From an uncultured Oleiphilaceae bacterium (GTDB taxonomy: Bacteria; Pseudomonadota; Gammaproteobacteria; Pseudomonadales; Oleiphilaceae), in NCBI GenBank assembly GCA_913060665.1, contig CAJXUY010000001.1:186001-250000 (forward strand): a DNA stretch of 64,000 nt, in the 5' to 3' direction. This document shows, in pieces, positions 25,908-35,975 of the stretch. The translations under genes were made by a program, and so were the position numbers. Below the pieces are notes generated by a model that saw nothing but the letters and a program-made list of their open reading frames with translations, ran no database searches and was not told the origin of the DNA. Each line of letters starts with the position of its first letter. Position 1 is the first letter of the stretch.

Positions 25908-26236
25908 TTTGATCTCCGGTTTTATTTTAGAATAATGGATTAGGCAAGCATTAAACATCGTTCTGACATATTCGTCAACTTGGGTATCGGAAGTATAAAG
26001 CCCCTTTTCATTCAGAATAAACCAGCTTTGGCACAAACACCTTTATTAATATTGTAGGCAGCATAATCTGGGGGCAGATAGTTTGAGCTACCATAAATTT
26101 AAGTCCCTGAAGAAGACTGCACCCCACCAAATCAAAAGAATTTATAAAAATTCAATTACCATTGATTATTTACGAACTCTAGATCCATAAACCTAAATCC
26201 ACTACATCAATATAGAGGCTAAACATTACTTAACTG
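25908..26236. other. Non-coding stretch
   Basis: About 330 bases between the hydrolase and the acyltransferase gene. A+T-rich, no gene, no clear promoter or terminator recognised. Confidence 0.4.
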
Positions 26237-27637
26237 TTATTGACCCGTTTCCAATTCGAGTTCACTCAACGCTTCCTCTGCATAGACTGCTAACCGCTGT
26301 AAGTGAGGCAGGTTATCGCGGCTACCTGTAAAACCTACATTCAACTTGCCTGCATAACTGATAGCCGTAATATTTAAAGCCAACCCCTGTAAGGGTATCG
26401 AAATTGGGTACAAATTGCATAGCTCGGCCCCTTCCATAAATAAGCTACCTTCAGGGCCAGGCACATTCGATATTGTTAAATTCATCGGCGGCTTAGTTCG
26501 AGTAATTAGCCCACTCACTAACAAAGCAATAGTCGGCACCATATATGCTGCAGTGTATATTGGTCTAATTTTCTTTGGCAGTCGTCCCAAGTGTTCTTTA
26601 GCTGCAGTCATCGACGCATTGATCGATTCCAGCCTAGAAATAGAGGACGATTCATCAGTTGCTAATGATGCCCAAACAAAACCGATAGCGTTGCCTCCCT
26701 CCACTCCTTCCTCTCTTAGACTAACCGGAACACCAGCTATTAAGGGGTTAACAGGCAGATCATTAATTGATTCTAAGTGTCGCTTTAAGGCAGTACTGCA
26801 CACCGTAAGAAAAATATCATTTACAGATGTATTTGTTTTATTAGATATGAGTCGAATGCGCTCCATATCAAATTGCTGGGTTGCCACTCGACGTGCAGCA
26901 GTAATTGTACCATTTAGAGAGCAGTGAGGTGCCTGAAACGGTATACTAATATGATCAGTAGTTCCACGAACATTTGTGTAAGGGCGCGACATTTCAACTA
27001 AAGCTTTTCCCCCGCTCTTAAACGTGCTAGCTAACCCCCCAAACTTTACATTTAGCTTACCTGAAATACCTCGTTTGTTCCTGTTTTTTACAGGGCGCAT
27101 ATAATGCCAGGGTGCGCACCAGTCTCCACTGGGTACACTCGACAAGCATCTTGTTGCCATTCGAATACCGTTTACACCATCTGTCAATGCATGGTGCATT
27201 TTTAAATATATTGCAAAGCGATCTTCAGATAACCCTTCAATCACATGGCAGGTCCATAGCGGTACTGATCGATCAAGCAGTTGGCTGTGAAGATGAGAAA
27301 CTAGCTCTCCCAATTCACGCTCTCCGCCAGAAGAAGGCAAACAGGAGTGCCTGACATGATACGTGAGATCAATATTTGAATAGGTCTCAGTTATTGGAAT
27401 AAGGTTAGAATACATTTTTTCACTAAGCCTTTGATTCCAAGGAGCTTGTACTTCTTTAGCATCATCTCTTAGAGATGCAACCACGTCATGTACAAATTCT
27501 TTCGATGCAGAATTTGGTAGCCGAAATGTCATTAACACGGCTACATGCATTGGGGTTGATCGTTTTTCCATGTGTAGAAATGATGCGTCTATGACACCAA
27601 GAGTCTTTCTTTTGATTTTTTGAGATTCCATCTTCAT
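26237..27637 (-). CDS. Wax ester synthase / diacylglycerol acyltransferase (WS/DGAT)
   Basis: A 466-residue bifunctional acyltransferase that joins fatty acyl-CoA to long alcohols or diacylglycerol, making storage wax esters or triacylglycerol. The catalytic HHALTDG is at 148-154, the upstream PLW box at 126-128, and the later ND box in SVNDIFLTVCSTAL. The ATG at 27637 has AGGAAA upstream. It lies in line with Fe-alcohol dehydrogenase, aldehyde dehydrogenase and a fused desaturase/reductase. The group can interconvert fatty alcohol, aldehyde and ester. Typical of lipid-storing marine gammaproteobacteria. Confidence 0.9.
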   Translation of the reverse strand: MKMESQKIKRKTLGVIDASFLHMEKRSTPMHVAVLMTFRLPNSASKEFVHDVVASLRDDAKEVQAPWNQRLSEKMYSNLIPITETYSNIDLTYHVRHSCLPSSGGERELGELVSHLHSQLLDRSVPLWTCHVIEGLSEDRFAIYLKMHHALTDGVNGIRMATRCLSSVPSGDWCAPWHYMRPVKNRNKRGISGKLNVKFGGLASTFKSGGKALVEMSRPYTNVRGTTDHISIPFQAPHCSLNGTITAARRVATQQFDMERIRLISNKTNTSVNDIFLTVCSTALKRHLESINDLPVNPLIAGVPVSLREEGVEGGNAIGFVWASLATDESSSISRLESINASMTAAKEHLGRLPKKIRPIYTAAYMVPTIALLVSGLITRTKPPMNLTISNVPGPEGSLFMEGAELCNLYPISIPLQGLALNITAISYAGKLNVGFTGSRDNLPHLQRLAVYAEEALSELELETGQ

Positions 27638-27797
27638 TATTTTTTCCTAAAAAACGGTCTACTGTTCAACGTGGCCACAACAGCTTGTTGGTAAAATACA
27701 TGCAAGATTAATATATAGGTGGAGATTTTTTACGTCGTATATTCCGTAATAATGCCGTTATTTAGCATTACTTCCCCCACCTTTTATCAAGCTATAA

Positions 27798-29012
27798 TTA
27801 GGCCGTTTGCATATCTCTAATTAGGGACTCACATGCACTTTGGTCCATATATTTTGGTACCGCATAGGGTGTGTAATGTGCCTCCTTTAGAGCTTGCTTT
27901 GCAATCCCTTTTATATGCACCGATTTCAAATCATCTAAGTAATAAGGCATATCGAAGGTGGTTACTAACTGTTTTATTTTATTAATAAGACGCTCAGAAG
28001 CTTCACCGTCACTTGCATTGGAGTCAGCAATACCTGATTCTCTCGAAATAGTAGCCAGCCTAGATTCAATATTAGTTAACGAGTACGCTAGCACCCTTGG
28101 TAAAATCATAGAGTTAAGTACTCCGTGTACTGTCCCATACTGACCGCCGATACTGTGTGAAATAGCGTGTACATACCCGACCCCGGCTTTTGTAAACGCC
28201 GCACCGGCGTAATACGAGCCGAGTGCCATATTCTGACGTGCATCAAAGCACTGACCTTCTATTACAGTTTTTTCAATGTTATTAAAAATTAGTTTGGCTG
28301 CCGTTAACGCCAAGCTATCGGTTTCGTTTGTAGCGTTGGTGGATACGTACGCTTCAATGGCATGAGTTAATGCATCCATACCAGACGCTGCTGTAACCGA
28401 AGCGGGTAAATTTAGCATTAACTGGCCATCTAATGCCGCCATTTTTGGAACTAAGGATGGATCAAGAATCAATTCTTTCTTGTGAGTCTCTGCATTAGTT
28501 ATAACCGAGGCAATTGTTGCTTCAGAACCTGTTCCAGCAGTTGTTGGTACAACATACAAGGGTAACGGCGTTTTTTTCACTTTAAATAAGCCTGACAATT
28601 GCATTGCTTTCTTGTTATTAGTGACACAGGCTGCAATGGCCTTCGCGGTATCAATTGGTGAACCTCCACCAACCGACAATATACCGTCACAATGGTTATC
28701 TAATGCCAGCCGTACCCCTTCGTCGACATGATCAGTCGTTGGGTCTGGCAAAACGCCACTATAAATTACAACCTTAACGCCATTTGCTTCTAAGCTCTCA
28801 ATTACTCTATCTGCCAACCCAATCTTCATAAGCACTTCATCAGTGACCAATAACAAGACATCATGGCCACGTTGTGCAATTGCATTAGCTAATTCAACCG
28901 AAGAGTCCTTACCTGAAAATATTATTGGAGGGCTAATTGGTAGAACACGTACAGTGTATTTTAACGCGTTAGAAATGCTTCTATAAAGCGCGACCTTCAA
29001 TGGAAAAAACAT
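27798..29012 (-). CDS. Iron-containing alcohol dehydrogenase
   Basis: A 404-residue group III Fe-dependent NAD(P) alcohol dehydrogenase. The nucleotide site is GGGSPIDTAKA, preceded by a Rossmann-like DVLLLVTDEVL. Metal ligands fall in MDALTHAIEAYVS and YVHAISHSIGGQYGTVHG. An N-terminal extension (1-35) precedes the usual start. In this cluster it probably oxidises medium- or long-chain alcohols to aldehydes. The ATG at 29012 has GAGGT upstream; it is 23 bases after the aldehyde dehydrogenase gene, so one operon. Confidence 0.88.
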   Translation of the reverse strand: MFFPLKVALYRSISNALKYTVRVLPISPPIIFSGKDSSVELANAIAQRGHDVLLLVTDEVLMKIGLADRVIESLEANGVKVVIYSGVLPDPTTDHVDEGVRLALDNHCDGILSVGGGSPIDTAKAIAACVTNNKKAMQLSGLFKVKKTPLPLYVVPTTAGTGSEATIASVITNAETHKKELILDPSLVPKMAALDGQLMLNLPASVTAASGMDALTHAIEAYVSTNATNETDSLALTAAKLIFNNIEKTVIEGQCFDARQNMALGSYYAGAAFTKAGVGYVHAISHSIGGQYGTVHGVLNSMILPRVLAYSLTNIESRLATISRESGIADSNASDGEASERLINKIKQLVTTFDMPYYLDDLKSVHIKGIAKQALKEAHYTPYAVPKYMDQSACESLIRDMQTA

Positions 29013-29035
29013 AAATACCTCAAGAGAATTAGAGC

Positions 29036-30523
29036 TTACGCCAAATATTTATTTACAAACTTTACAAACGACTTAACGCGTTTTGTGTAAGGGGGATAGA
29101 GCATATGATTTGAAGTAAACTTATCTTCAAGAACAGCTCTCTCGTGTGAAAAGGCTTTAAAGCCGAATTCGCCATGGGCATTGCCTATACCGCTGTTATT
29201 GACTCCACCAAAAGGTAAGTTTCCATGTAAGAACTGAACCATATTTGTATTGATACAAGCTCCGCCACTGGATGTTCTCTGCAAAACATAATCTGTTAGT
29301 GATTTGTTTTCACTATACATGTAGAGCGCTAAAGGCTTGGGCATTGAGTTTATTTGATTGATAACCTCCCCAATCTCGCGATAACTTATAATAGGTAGTA
29401 CTGGACCGAATATTTCCTCTGTCATTAACTTGCTATTCAAAAATTTCTTATCGCCATACTTACCGACTACCACTGTGGGTGATATGTACCGATCCTTAAC
29501 ATCGATTTCTCCGCCAACGACGACTAGACCTTCATTTTTAATACCGTCATCAATCAAGTCTTTGATTCGATTAGTATGCGCTCTATTAACTATGCGGCCG
29601 TAATCGTCGTTTGTTTTAGGACTTGCCCCGTAAGCATTAGATATCGTCTGTTTGAGTGTCGTAACTAGCTCGTCAACTTTGCTTTCATGGACGATTACAT
29701 AGTCTGGAGCGATACATGTCTGCCCATTGTTTGCGAATTTACCCCACGCAATTTTACCCGCCGTTTTTTCCAAGTCTGTTGTTTCGTCTACAACTACCGG
29801 ACTCTTTCCGCCTAGCTCTAATGTTACAGAGCTCAGGTGTTTAGCTGCAGCTACCATAATCGACTTCCCAACTTGAGGGCTTCCGGTAAAGAATATGTGA
29901 TCAAATGGACACTCCAATAAAGCAAGTGAGACATCTACTTCACCCTCAAATACAGCCACGAGTTTCTCATCAAAGGCTTCGTCTACTATCTTAGAAATAA
30001 CTTTCGACATATGAGGAGTAAATTCGCTTGGCTTTATAATTGCCGTACAACCAGCCGCTAACGCCGACACTAAAGGGCCAAAGGTTAAATTTACCGGATA
30101 GTTCCATGGAGATATAATTAAGCTAACGCCTTTAGGTTCGTATACCACCTTGGATTTTGTGCCAAAAGTCGCCTTTGTGGAGGAAACCTTCTTTGGCTTC
30201 GCCCATGAAGATAAATGTTTTAAAGCATGCTTTATTTCATGAACAACCGGAAAGACTTCTGCAATTAAGGTTTCAGTTTCTGGCTTGTTAAAGTCTTTTT
30301 GGCCCGCTTCAACAATTTCAGACGTATATTTCTCAATTACGGACAGGAATTTTTGTAACACCAACTTCCTTTCGGCTACTGTGCTTGACCGGAGAACTAA
30401 TGACTGCTCAGTTTGAAGTTGAAAAATTTTACCTATACGCTCTTCAACCTTGACCTCGATTGTGTTTTCTACAACTTTCTTGGGTGCTTTGTCAGCAATT
30501 TCTAAATTTTTGTTTTCACTCAT
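29036..30523 (-). CDS. Aldehyde dehydrogenase, class 3 (fatty-aldehyde) type
   Basis: A 495-residue NAD(P) aldehyde dehydrogenase. The catalytic glutamate is in VTLELGGKSP and the cysteine in NNGQTCIAPDY. The FFTGSPQVGKS loop and C-terminal FGGVNNSGIGNAHGEFGF fit the class 3 group that oxidises fatty and aromatic aldehydes. The N-terminus has about 30 extra residues before the fold. It follows the fused desaturase by 79 bases and precedes the alcohol dehydrogenase. Together they would move fatty alcohol to fatty acid. Confidence 0.9.
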   Translation of the reverse strand: MSENKNLEIADKAPKKVVENTIEVKVEERIGKIFQLQTEQSLVLRSSTVAERKLVLQKFLSVIEKYTSEIVEAGQKDFNKPETETLIAEVFPVVHEIKHALKHLSSWAKPKKVSSTKATFGTKSKVVYEPKGVSLIISPWNYPVNLTFGPLVSALAAGCTAIIKPSEFTPHMSKVISKIVDEAFDEKLVAVFEGEVDVSLALLECPFDHIFFTGSPQVGKSIMVAAAKHLSSVTLELGGKSPVVVDETTDLEKTAGKIAWGKFANNGQTCIAPDYVIVHESKVDELVTTLKQTISNAYGASPKTNDDYGRIVNRAHTNRIKDLIDDGIKNEGLVVVGGEIDVKDRYISPTVVVGKYGDKKFLNSKLMTEEIFGPVLPIISYREIGEVINQINSMPKPLALYMYSENKSLTDYVLQRTSSGGACINTNMVQFLHGNLPFGGVNNSGIGNAHGEFGFKAFSHERAVLEDKFTSNHMLYPPYTKRVKSFVKFVNKYLA

Positions 30524-30602
30524 AGCTCTTCTGCTTAGATAATTTTTGTTGGGTACATAGATAAAGTTCTTTGGCGTGCATGTACACGCCAGTGTAAGAA
30601 GA

Positions 30603-32564
30603 CTAGGCTTCTGAGATACTAATATTCTGTAAAGGTTTACATTGGCAGGCCAACGTTAGTCCGGAATTTTTTTCTTCTTCCGTTATCCCTGGAATGGAAT
30701 TAGGAATACTTGCCGTTTCACCTTGGTTGACCTTAAATTTGCAAGAGCCACATGTGCCGGAACCACATGCGTGAGGAAGTTGAACCCGTTGAGCCTTCGC
30801 TACTTCTAGAACTGTTTGGTTCGAAGCAACTTCAAGCGTGTGCGTCTGCCCTCCAGCCAGTAATACATCAACCTTATATTGTTCTCCAATAGGTTTTGTA
30901 AGAGTGGAAACGAACTCTTCAACATTGACTTGAGCTTCACCTACATTATTTTTGTTTAAAACTTCAAGCATAGAGTTCTTTAGACCCTCTGGACCACACA
31001 TAAAAAACTTGGCGTTTTTAAGTAGACTCGTCTTGTTATTTTTCTCGAGCTCTGGAACTAACTTTTTAAGTGTCACCTCATCCAAACGACCATGAACATC
31101 TAGAGGGTTGATACTATCTTGCTCAACGACATAACGTAAATTAAGTCTTGTTGGGTTTTGCTTTTTTAGCTTATCTAGCGCATCAAAAAACATGATACTT
31201 TCGCGGCTACGGCATGCGTATATAAGGTCTATAGGGAATTCCGAGTCATCAGCTAGAGCAGTTTCTACGATCGAAAGAATTGGTGTAATTCCACTACCGC
31301 CCGCTATGAGTACTAAGCGATCGATATCCCCACTATCTTCGGAAGAATAAGCAAAGTCTCCGAAAGGTCCTTGTACGATTAATTTATCACCTACGCCTAA
31401 ATCGTTATTTAGAAAACCGGAAACCAAACCATTTTGCGTCTTACGAACACCAACCTTTAGCTTACCATTCCTAGGGCTAGTACAGATCGAATAGCAGCGT
31501 GTTTGTTGCTCGCCTTCAAGCCACTTACTAACGGTTATGTACTGACCGGCTTGATACTTTAGTGTTTCACCATGCGGCAATTCAAACTCTATTGAGACAG
31601 CATCAGAAGCGACCTGCTTGATATCTGAAACGTCAAGTACCATATTTATTGAGTTCCCCTCGTCTAGTAAATTGCTAACATTTGGAGACTTCATAAAACC
31701 TGGCCTCACACCACCACCAATATTTTCAATTGGTGCGTTATTAGCTTCAAGATCTGGCAAAACTTTGTAGAACACCTCTTGATATTTAAACCACGGCACA
31801 CGAGGATACATATGATGAATCAAGTGATAGTTTTGCCCTAAAATAACCCAGTTTAGAATTTTGCTAGGATACGCTCGAGTATCATGATACCTGTCACGGG
31901 ACTTGTGTGGGTGGTGTGGAATATAATCAAAAACCATTGCCAAAAAGAAAACAGCAATAACTAGCGGAATAATGGCAAAACACAGAACCTCTAACCCATA
32001 CCCTTGCACCGAAAGAATGATTAAAGTGCTAAAGGTAAGTAGAAAATATGCTGCACTACTTGGGTAGGTGTTGCGAAATATTTTTACATTTCGTAATTTT
32101 GTAAGTGCTAAAACTTGGTATTGCACCGGAATATAAAGACTATTTAACACAAGACCTCCCCATGACTCACCAAATGTATAGTGATCGGGGTCTCTATCCG
32201 GGTCATTGGTAAAAGCGTGGTGCCTATCATGGATCTTTTGAAAGAAACGGTACGGTACAATTATAAACGGCAGAGACGCAACCCACCCGATTAAAGACTC
32301 TAGAGGCTTAAGCGGAGAGTTGACTTTGAAAATGCTTCCATGACCTGCATCATGCAGAACCGAGAAACTAGCGAACGTAAGATATGCACATATTAGTGTT
32401 GCAACAGGGTAAGGAAGGCTGCCATTAACTGCACTGTCTATGGTGAGAAAATAGCCCACACCGATACCGAGAGCAAGAAGCAATGTATGCCATGCTATTT
32501 CAGGAACCGACTCCTGCCACACTGAATGAAACTGACCAGATTCTGTTGTACTTTTTATTGTCAT
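30603..32564 (-). CDS. Self-sufficient fatty acid desaturase/hydroxylase fused to ferredoxin reductase
   Basis: A 653-residue fusion. Residues 1-285 are a membrane di-iron desaturase with HDAGHG (71-76), HDRHH (112-116), DPDRDPD (121-127), HHPH (217-220) and HLIHH (247-251) and several membrane helices. Residues about 305-540 are an FAD/NAD(P) reductase (RCYSICTSP, then IAGGSGITPILSI). Residues 560-653 are a plant-type 2Fe-2S domain with C600, C605, C608 and C640. One chain thus holds the oxygenase and its own electron supply. The substrate is unknown; a lipid or alkyl chain is likely from the neighbours. The ATG at 32564 follows GAGGTGG. It heads the cluster and is divergent from an AraC-type gene. 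Confidence 0.85.
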   Translation of the reverse strand: MTIKSTTESGQFHSVWQESVPEIAWHTLLLALGIGVGYFLTIDSAVNGSLPYPVATLICAYLTFASFSVLHDAGHGSIFKVNSPLKPLESLIGWVASLPFIIVPYRFFQKIHDRHHAFTNDPDRDPDHYTFGESWGGLVLNSLYIPVQYQVLALTKLRNVKIFRNTYPSSAAYFLLTFSTLIILSVQGYGLEVLCFAIIPLVIAVFFLAMVFDYIPHHPHKSRDRYHDTRAYPSKILNWVILGQNYHLIHHMYPRVPWFKYQEVFYKVLPDLEANNAPIENIGGGVRPGFMKSPNVSNLLDEGNSINMVLDVSDIKQVASDAVSIEFELPHGETLKYQAGQYITVSKWLEGEQQTRCYSICTSPRNGKLKVGVRKTQNGLVSGFLNNDLGVGDKLIVQGPFGDFAYSSEDSGDIDRLVLIAGGSGITPILSIVETALADDSEFPIDLIYACRSRESIMFFDALDKLKKQNPTRLNLRYVVEQDSINPLDVHGRLDEVTLKKLVPELEKNNKTSLLKNAKFFMCGPEGLKNSMLEVLNKNNVGEAQVNVEEFVSTLTKPIGEQYKVDVLLAGGQTHTLEVASNQTVLEVAKAQRVQLPHACGSGTCGSCKFKVNQGETASIPNSIPGITEEEKNSGLTLACQCKPLQNISISEA

Positions 32565-32676
32565 GTCACCACCTCTATTATTTATGACTCAACTATACAA
32601 TGCTAGGTGCTAACGGTGCCTTCCAGTTACTGACATTTTTATTAGCATTTACCGCCAAAGACACTATAATTTTCAG

Positions 32677-33709
32677 ATGACACTCACACCACAATCAAAT
32701 AAAGCCTACGTACTCATAATTAATAGTCTTGGATTTACGGCACTCGATAACGCGTTCGAACTAACTTCTTTGGATGCGAAATATTTCGAAGAAAATGAAA
32801 CTATTGACCTAAGAGATGCAATACAGCTAGTTAAAAACGTCAATCGATATAGCTATACACCTAATTGGCCGACAATTTTCGGTAGACATTTGGGTATCGC
32901 TACTCATGGCCCTGTTGGTTATGCTGCTGTCAGTGCACCAACCATCGGCAAAGCTTTATCTACATTTGTAGAGTGGTTCCATATTCGCTCAGAATGCTAC
33001 ACAAGCAAAATAATTGAACACGACGATACTTTCGAAATTCGCATAGTTGATACCAGCGGGGACACATCATTTAAGGAATTCTTCTTTGAAGCGTTTATGA
33101 AGTCTTTTGAAGTGTTGATTGCACTACTTTTGGGTCGCCCCCCCTGAAGGGCGGATCAACCTATACTTTGAAACCTTAGCAGAGAATAGAAAACAGCTGA
33201 TGCAGGACGAGTATTATTCTAACTTGAATTTTGGCGCTAGCACTAACAAGTTGATTGTGCCAAAATCAATTTGGCACACCCCCTCCCCGCTCTGTGACAG
33301 AGAGTCGCATGAGCTAAATCTACGAAAGTGCCAACAAATTCTTGATAACATGATAGATGAGAATCGCTCTGACATCGCCACAAGAAACTTAATTCGCAGG
33401 GGTATAGAAAATAGGTTAATGTCTCCTGACTGCATGCATCCTCTGCCGTCACTACGAAAAGCTAGTGAAGAGTTACATCTATCAGAAAGAACACTTATAC
33501 GCAAACTTAAACAGTTAGATCAATCCTTTAGGTCCATACTTGAATCAGAAAGAAAACAATATGCTGACAAGCTACTAAGAGATGGGAAATATACTGTTTT
33601 CGATATTGCTGACATACTTGGTTATACTGAATCAGCAAGCTTTTGCCGCGCCTTTAAAGCTTGGTTTGGTCAAAGCCCTTCAGCTTATCGAAGAAACCCT
33701 AAAGAATAG
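32677..33709 (+). pseudogene. AraC-family regulator split by a frameshift in a run of seven C
   Basis: The first frame (32677-33147) encodes an N-terminal AraC-type sensor domain, like those of OruR/ArgR-type AraC relatives, and ends at LLLGRPP. The second frame continues without loss: PPEGRINLYFETLAEN, then the AraC DNA-binding part (LRKASEELHLSERTLIRKLK, DIADILGYTESASFCRAF). The joint is the C run at 33138-33144; six C would restore one protein of about 343 residues. It is either a pseudogene, a phase-variable switch or a homopolymer sequence error. Divergent placement makes it the likely regulator of the desaturase/aldehyde/alcohol/wax cluster. Confidence 0.82.
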
Positions 33710-33715
33710 GGTTTC
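33693..33715 (+). terminator. Possible terminator of the AraC gene
   Basis: Stem GAAACCCTA / TAGGGTTTC (9 bp) with a 5-base loop, overlapping the stop codon, followed by CCTTTA. The T-run is short, so efficiency is doubtful. Confidence 0.5.
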
Positions 33716-33874
33716 CCTTTACACCATCACCCTACTCAGTACCTCCCTGAATCTCTATTATCTCAAATATACAAACATCATTTAGCCGAATTATTCAAAA
33801 AGCTAACCTCTACATACGAATCTTTTATTTTCAACATGTACAAGATGGTTAGGGATAAATAGCCCGCTAAATTG

Positions 33875-34789
33875 TCAATACCCCTTATCACCCATGTTTA
33901 CTAGTTTATGCTCAGCGCCACGAAGCATTGCTTGGATCAACTCACCTGCATCAAATTTTGTAAGCGCTTCGTTTGCCCCTACCTGGTGGGCCTGGCTTAC
34001 ACTTATCTCACTTGAAAGTGAGGTATGAAGAATAATATAAGGCGTTCCAAGGTGCTGCGTATCATTGCGGATTTCAAACGTAAGTTCATAGCCATCAAGG
34101 CCAGGCATTTCTATATCGCTAACAACGAGGTCAATTGGAGCATTGTCTTTTGCATGACTTTTCATGATATTAAGCGCATCGTTACCATTCGCCGTCACGT
34201 GATACGGAATATTCATTCTATCTAATGCGCCAGAGAGTTGAGCTCTTGCAACAATGGAGTCATCCACTAGCAGTATATTAAGGGGCTTTAGTTTCTCTCT
34301 TTGAACATCAGTAAGGCTTGGAAAACTGGCCGTTTCGCTATCTGGGAATACTAACGAGATCACTAACTCAACATCTAACAATTGCACTATTCTATCGTCA
34401 ATACGCGTCACCCCCGTTAAAAACGCTTGTCGGCCCAAATTTGAAGCAGGCGCTTCAATATCTTTCCAGCTACACTCTGATATTCGTTCAATTTGGCGCA
34501 CTAAAAAGCCAATCGTCTTTCTCTGACAGTCGGTTATGATAATGAAGCATTGCGGTATTTCTTCTTTAGATAGAGGTTGATAACCCACGGCGGCCGCCAT
34601 ATCGATAACAGGTATAGTTAGTCCTCGTATACTCGCTGCACCTAGCACAAAACGGTGAGACTTTGGCAATACGGTTAAAGGCGTATAGGGCACTATTTCG
34701 CGTATTTTTAAGGTTCCGATCGCAAAAGACTGTGTGGGCGTTAAACGAAATAACAGAATCCCCTGAGATTGCCCGGCCTTGCTTTTCAT
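33875..34789 (-). CDS. cheV: Chemotaxis coupling protein CheV
   Basis: A 304-residue two-domain protein. Residues about 8-160 are a CheW-like coupling domain (LLFRLTPTQSFAIGTLKIRE, GAASIRGLTIPVIDM). Residues about 170-295 are a response-regulator receiver (NILLVDDSIVARAQL, LVVSDIEMPGLDGYEL with the phospho-acceptor aspartate, then ALTKFD). It couples chemoreceptors to CheA and adapts by phosphorylation. The ATG at 34789 has GGGGAAG upstream. It stands alone, without other chemotaxis genes. Confidence 0.93.
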   Translation of the reverse strand: MKSKAGQSQGILLFRLTPTQSFAIGTLKIREIVPYTPLTVLPKSHRFVLGAASIRGLTIPVIDMAAAVGYQPLSKEEIPQCFIIITDCQRKTIGFLVRQIERISECSWKDIEAPASNLGRQAFLTGVTRIDDRIVQLLDVELVISLVFPDSETASFPSLTDVQREKLKPLNILLVDDSIVARAQLSGALDRMNIPYHVTANGNDALNIMKSHAKDNAPIDLVVSDIEMPGLDGYELTFEIRNDTQHLGTPYIILHTSLSSEISVSQAHQVGANEALTKFDAGELIQAMLRGAEHKLVNMGDKGY

Positions 34790-34916
34790 TCAAATACTTC
34801 CCCAACGGCGTCACTTATGGTCAACGTAAAGCATAACTCAACCGGGTGAAATATTCTGGGGTTTATTATGTAAAAGCGTCACTTTTGAGAGTTGTAAGTT
34901 GTGTTGTTTAGACAGG

Positions 34917-35948
34917 TCATTCAGATGGGTCTCTATACCAGAATTGTTTTCCTGCCTGGAACATCTGTCGTTTCTGTTTTTTCTTCGGTATCCACTTGTT
35001 GTGTGCTATGGCAGCAGAACAAATAAAATCAAATAGCATTAGATGGCGACGAAGTACCCGTCGTTGGCGGTGTGGTACGACTGGATTAAAGAACCCTGTA
35101 AAACTCATTAATTGTACGGGATGTTTTTTGATCCAATTCCAAGAGCCCATCTCTAACGTAAGTGGCAGCAATACTGATTCATTAGCATTTTTGTGGCGTT
35201 TATAGATGTAATCCCATAAATCGCCGTGGGTAATATAGCTTAAAGATTGTGGCTCAAATACATAGTCATGATGAGGGTAGGTTCTATCAAACAATAGCTT
35301 TAAAGCATAAAGTTTATCCAGCACCGCGATGGGTCTTTTCCTGTATGCATATGGAAACCATAGATGGTCCCGCAAACCAAAACCGGAATGACAATCTAAT
35401 GTAATAGTAAAGGGGGATTGCTGTGCATATCGTTCAACAACATTCATCAGCGTCTGACTTTCAAGCTCTAATCCATGCTGCGTGTCACCACAATACCAGG
35501 GAAGTTTTGATGATAAACGCTGCCCTCCGCCAAATAGTGGTGGCTTTATTTCAGCTTCTATTGGAGCATTTCGCATCAAATCGACGCCTTTTGGGTTTGC
35601 CCGGGTGTTTAAGTACATCCCTCCGGGGTTCACAATAGGTATGAAAATAATATTAAGTGAGTCTAATTGGTGCTGAAGTGTGGAGTCCCACGGAATTCTG
35701 GACACTAGCATGTCCATATAGGATAGCAATACCTGCGATCCAATCCGCTCTATTCCATGGACGCCTCCGGTAAAAATAACAGTCGGCAAACCCGCTTTGA
35801 ATGGCCTGACTTCCAGACTATATAAAGGTAAAGTATCACCTTGAATGTCAACACACCCTTCTTGATTAACTATAAATTTTGACCGGTCTATTAAATCTTC
35901 AAGCTGAAGAAGCTCCGGTAAACGTTTTCTTATTTTTCGTTTGGACAT
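34917..35948 (-). CDS. M14-family zinc carboxypeptidase-like protein
   Basis: A 343-residue zinc metallopeptidase of the M14 (succinylglutamate desuccinylase/carboxypeptidase A) group. Zinc ligands H64 and E67 lie in GGVHGIER, H187 in TLDCHSGFG, and the catalytic glutamate is E267 in LTLEMGSW. There is no signal peptide, so it is probably cytoplasmic. The C-terminal 40 residues are basic. It shares direction with the hydrolase and OlsF-like genes upstream (27-base gap) and may be cotranscribed. The substrate is unknown. Confidence 0.82.
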   Translation of the reverse strand: MSKRKIRKRLPELLQLEDLIDRSKFIVNQEGCVDIQGDTLPLYSLEVRPFKAGLPTVIFTGGVHGIERIGSQVLLSYMDMLVSRIPWDSTLQHQLDSLNIIFIPIVNPGGMYLNTRANPKGVDLMRNAPIEAEIKPPLFGGGQRLSSKLPWYCGDTQHGLELESQTLMNVVERYAQQSPFTITLDCHSGFGLRDHLWFPYAYRKRPIAVLDKLYALKLLFDRTYPHHDYVFEPQSLSYITHGDLWDYIYKRHKNANESVLLPLTLEMGSWNWIKKHPVQLMSFTGFFNPVVPHRQRRVLRRHLMLFDFICSAAIAHNKWIPKKKQKRQMFQAGKQFWYRDPSE

Positions 35949-35975
35949 AGCTGACCCAGTCTTGGTGCAAACTAA

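Noticed and set aside
26415-26927. Plus-strand ORF of 170 codons
   Set aside because: Antisense shadow of the wax ester synthase-like gene; no recognisable protein features.
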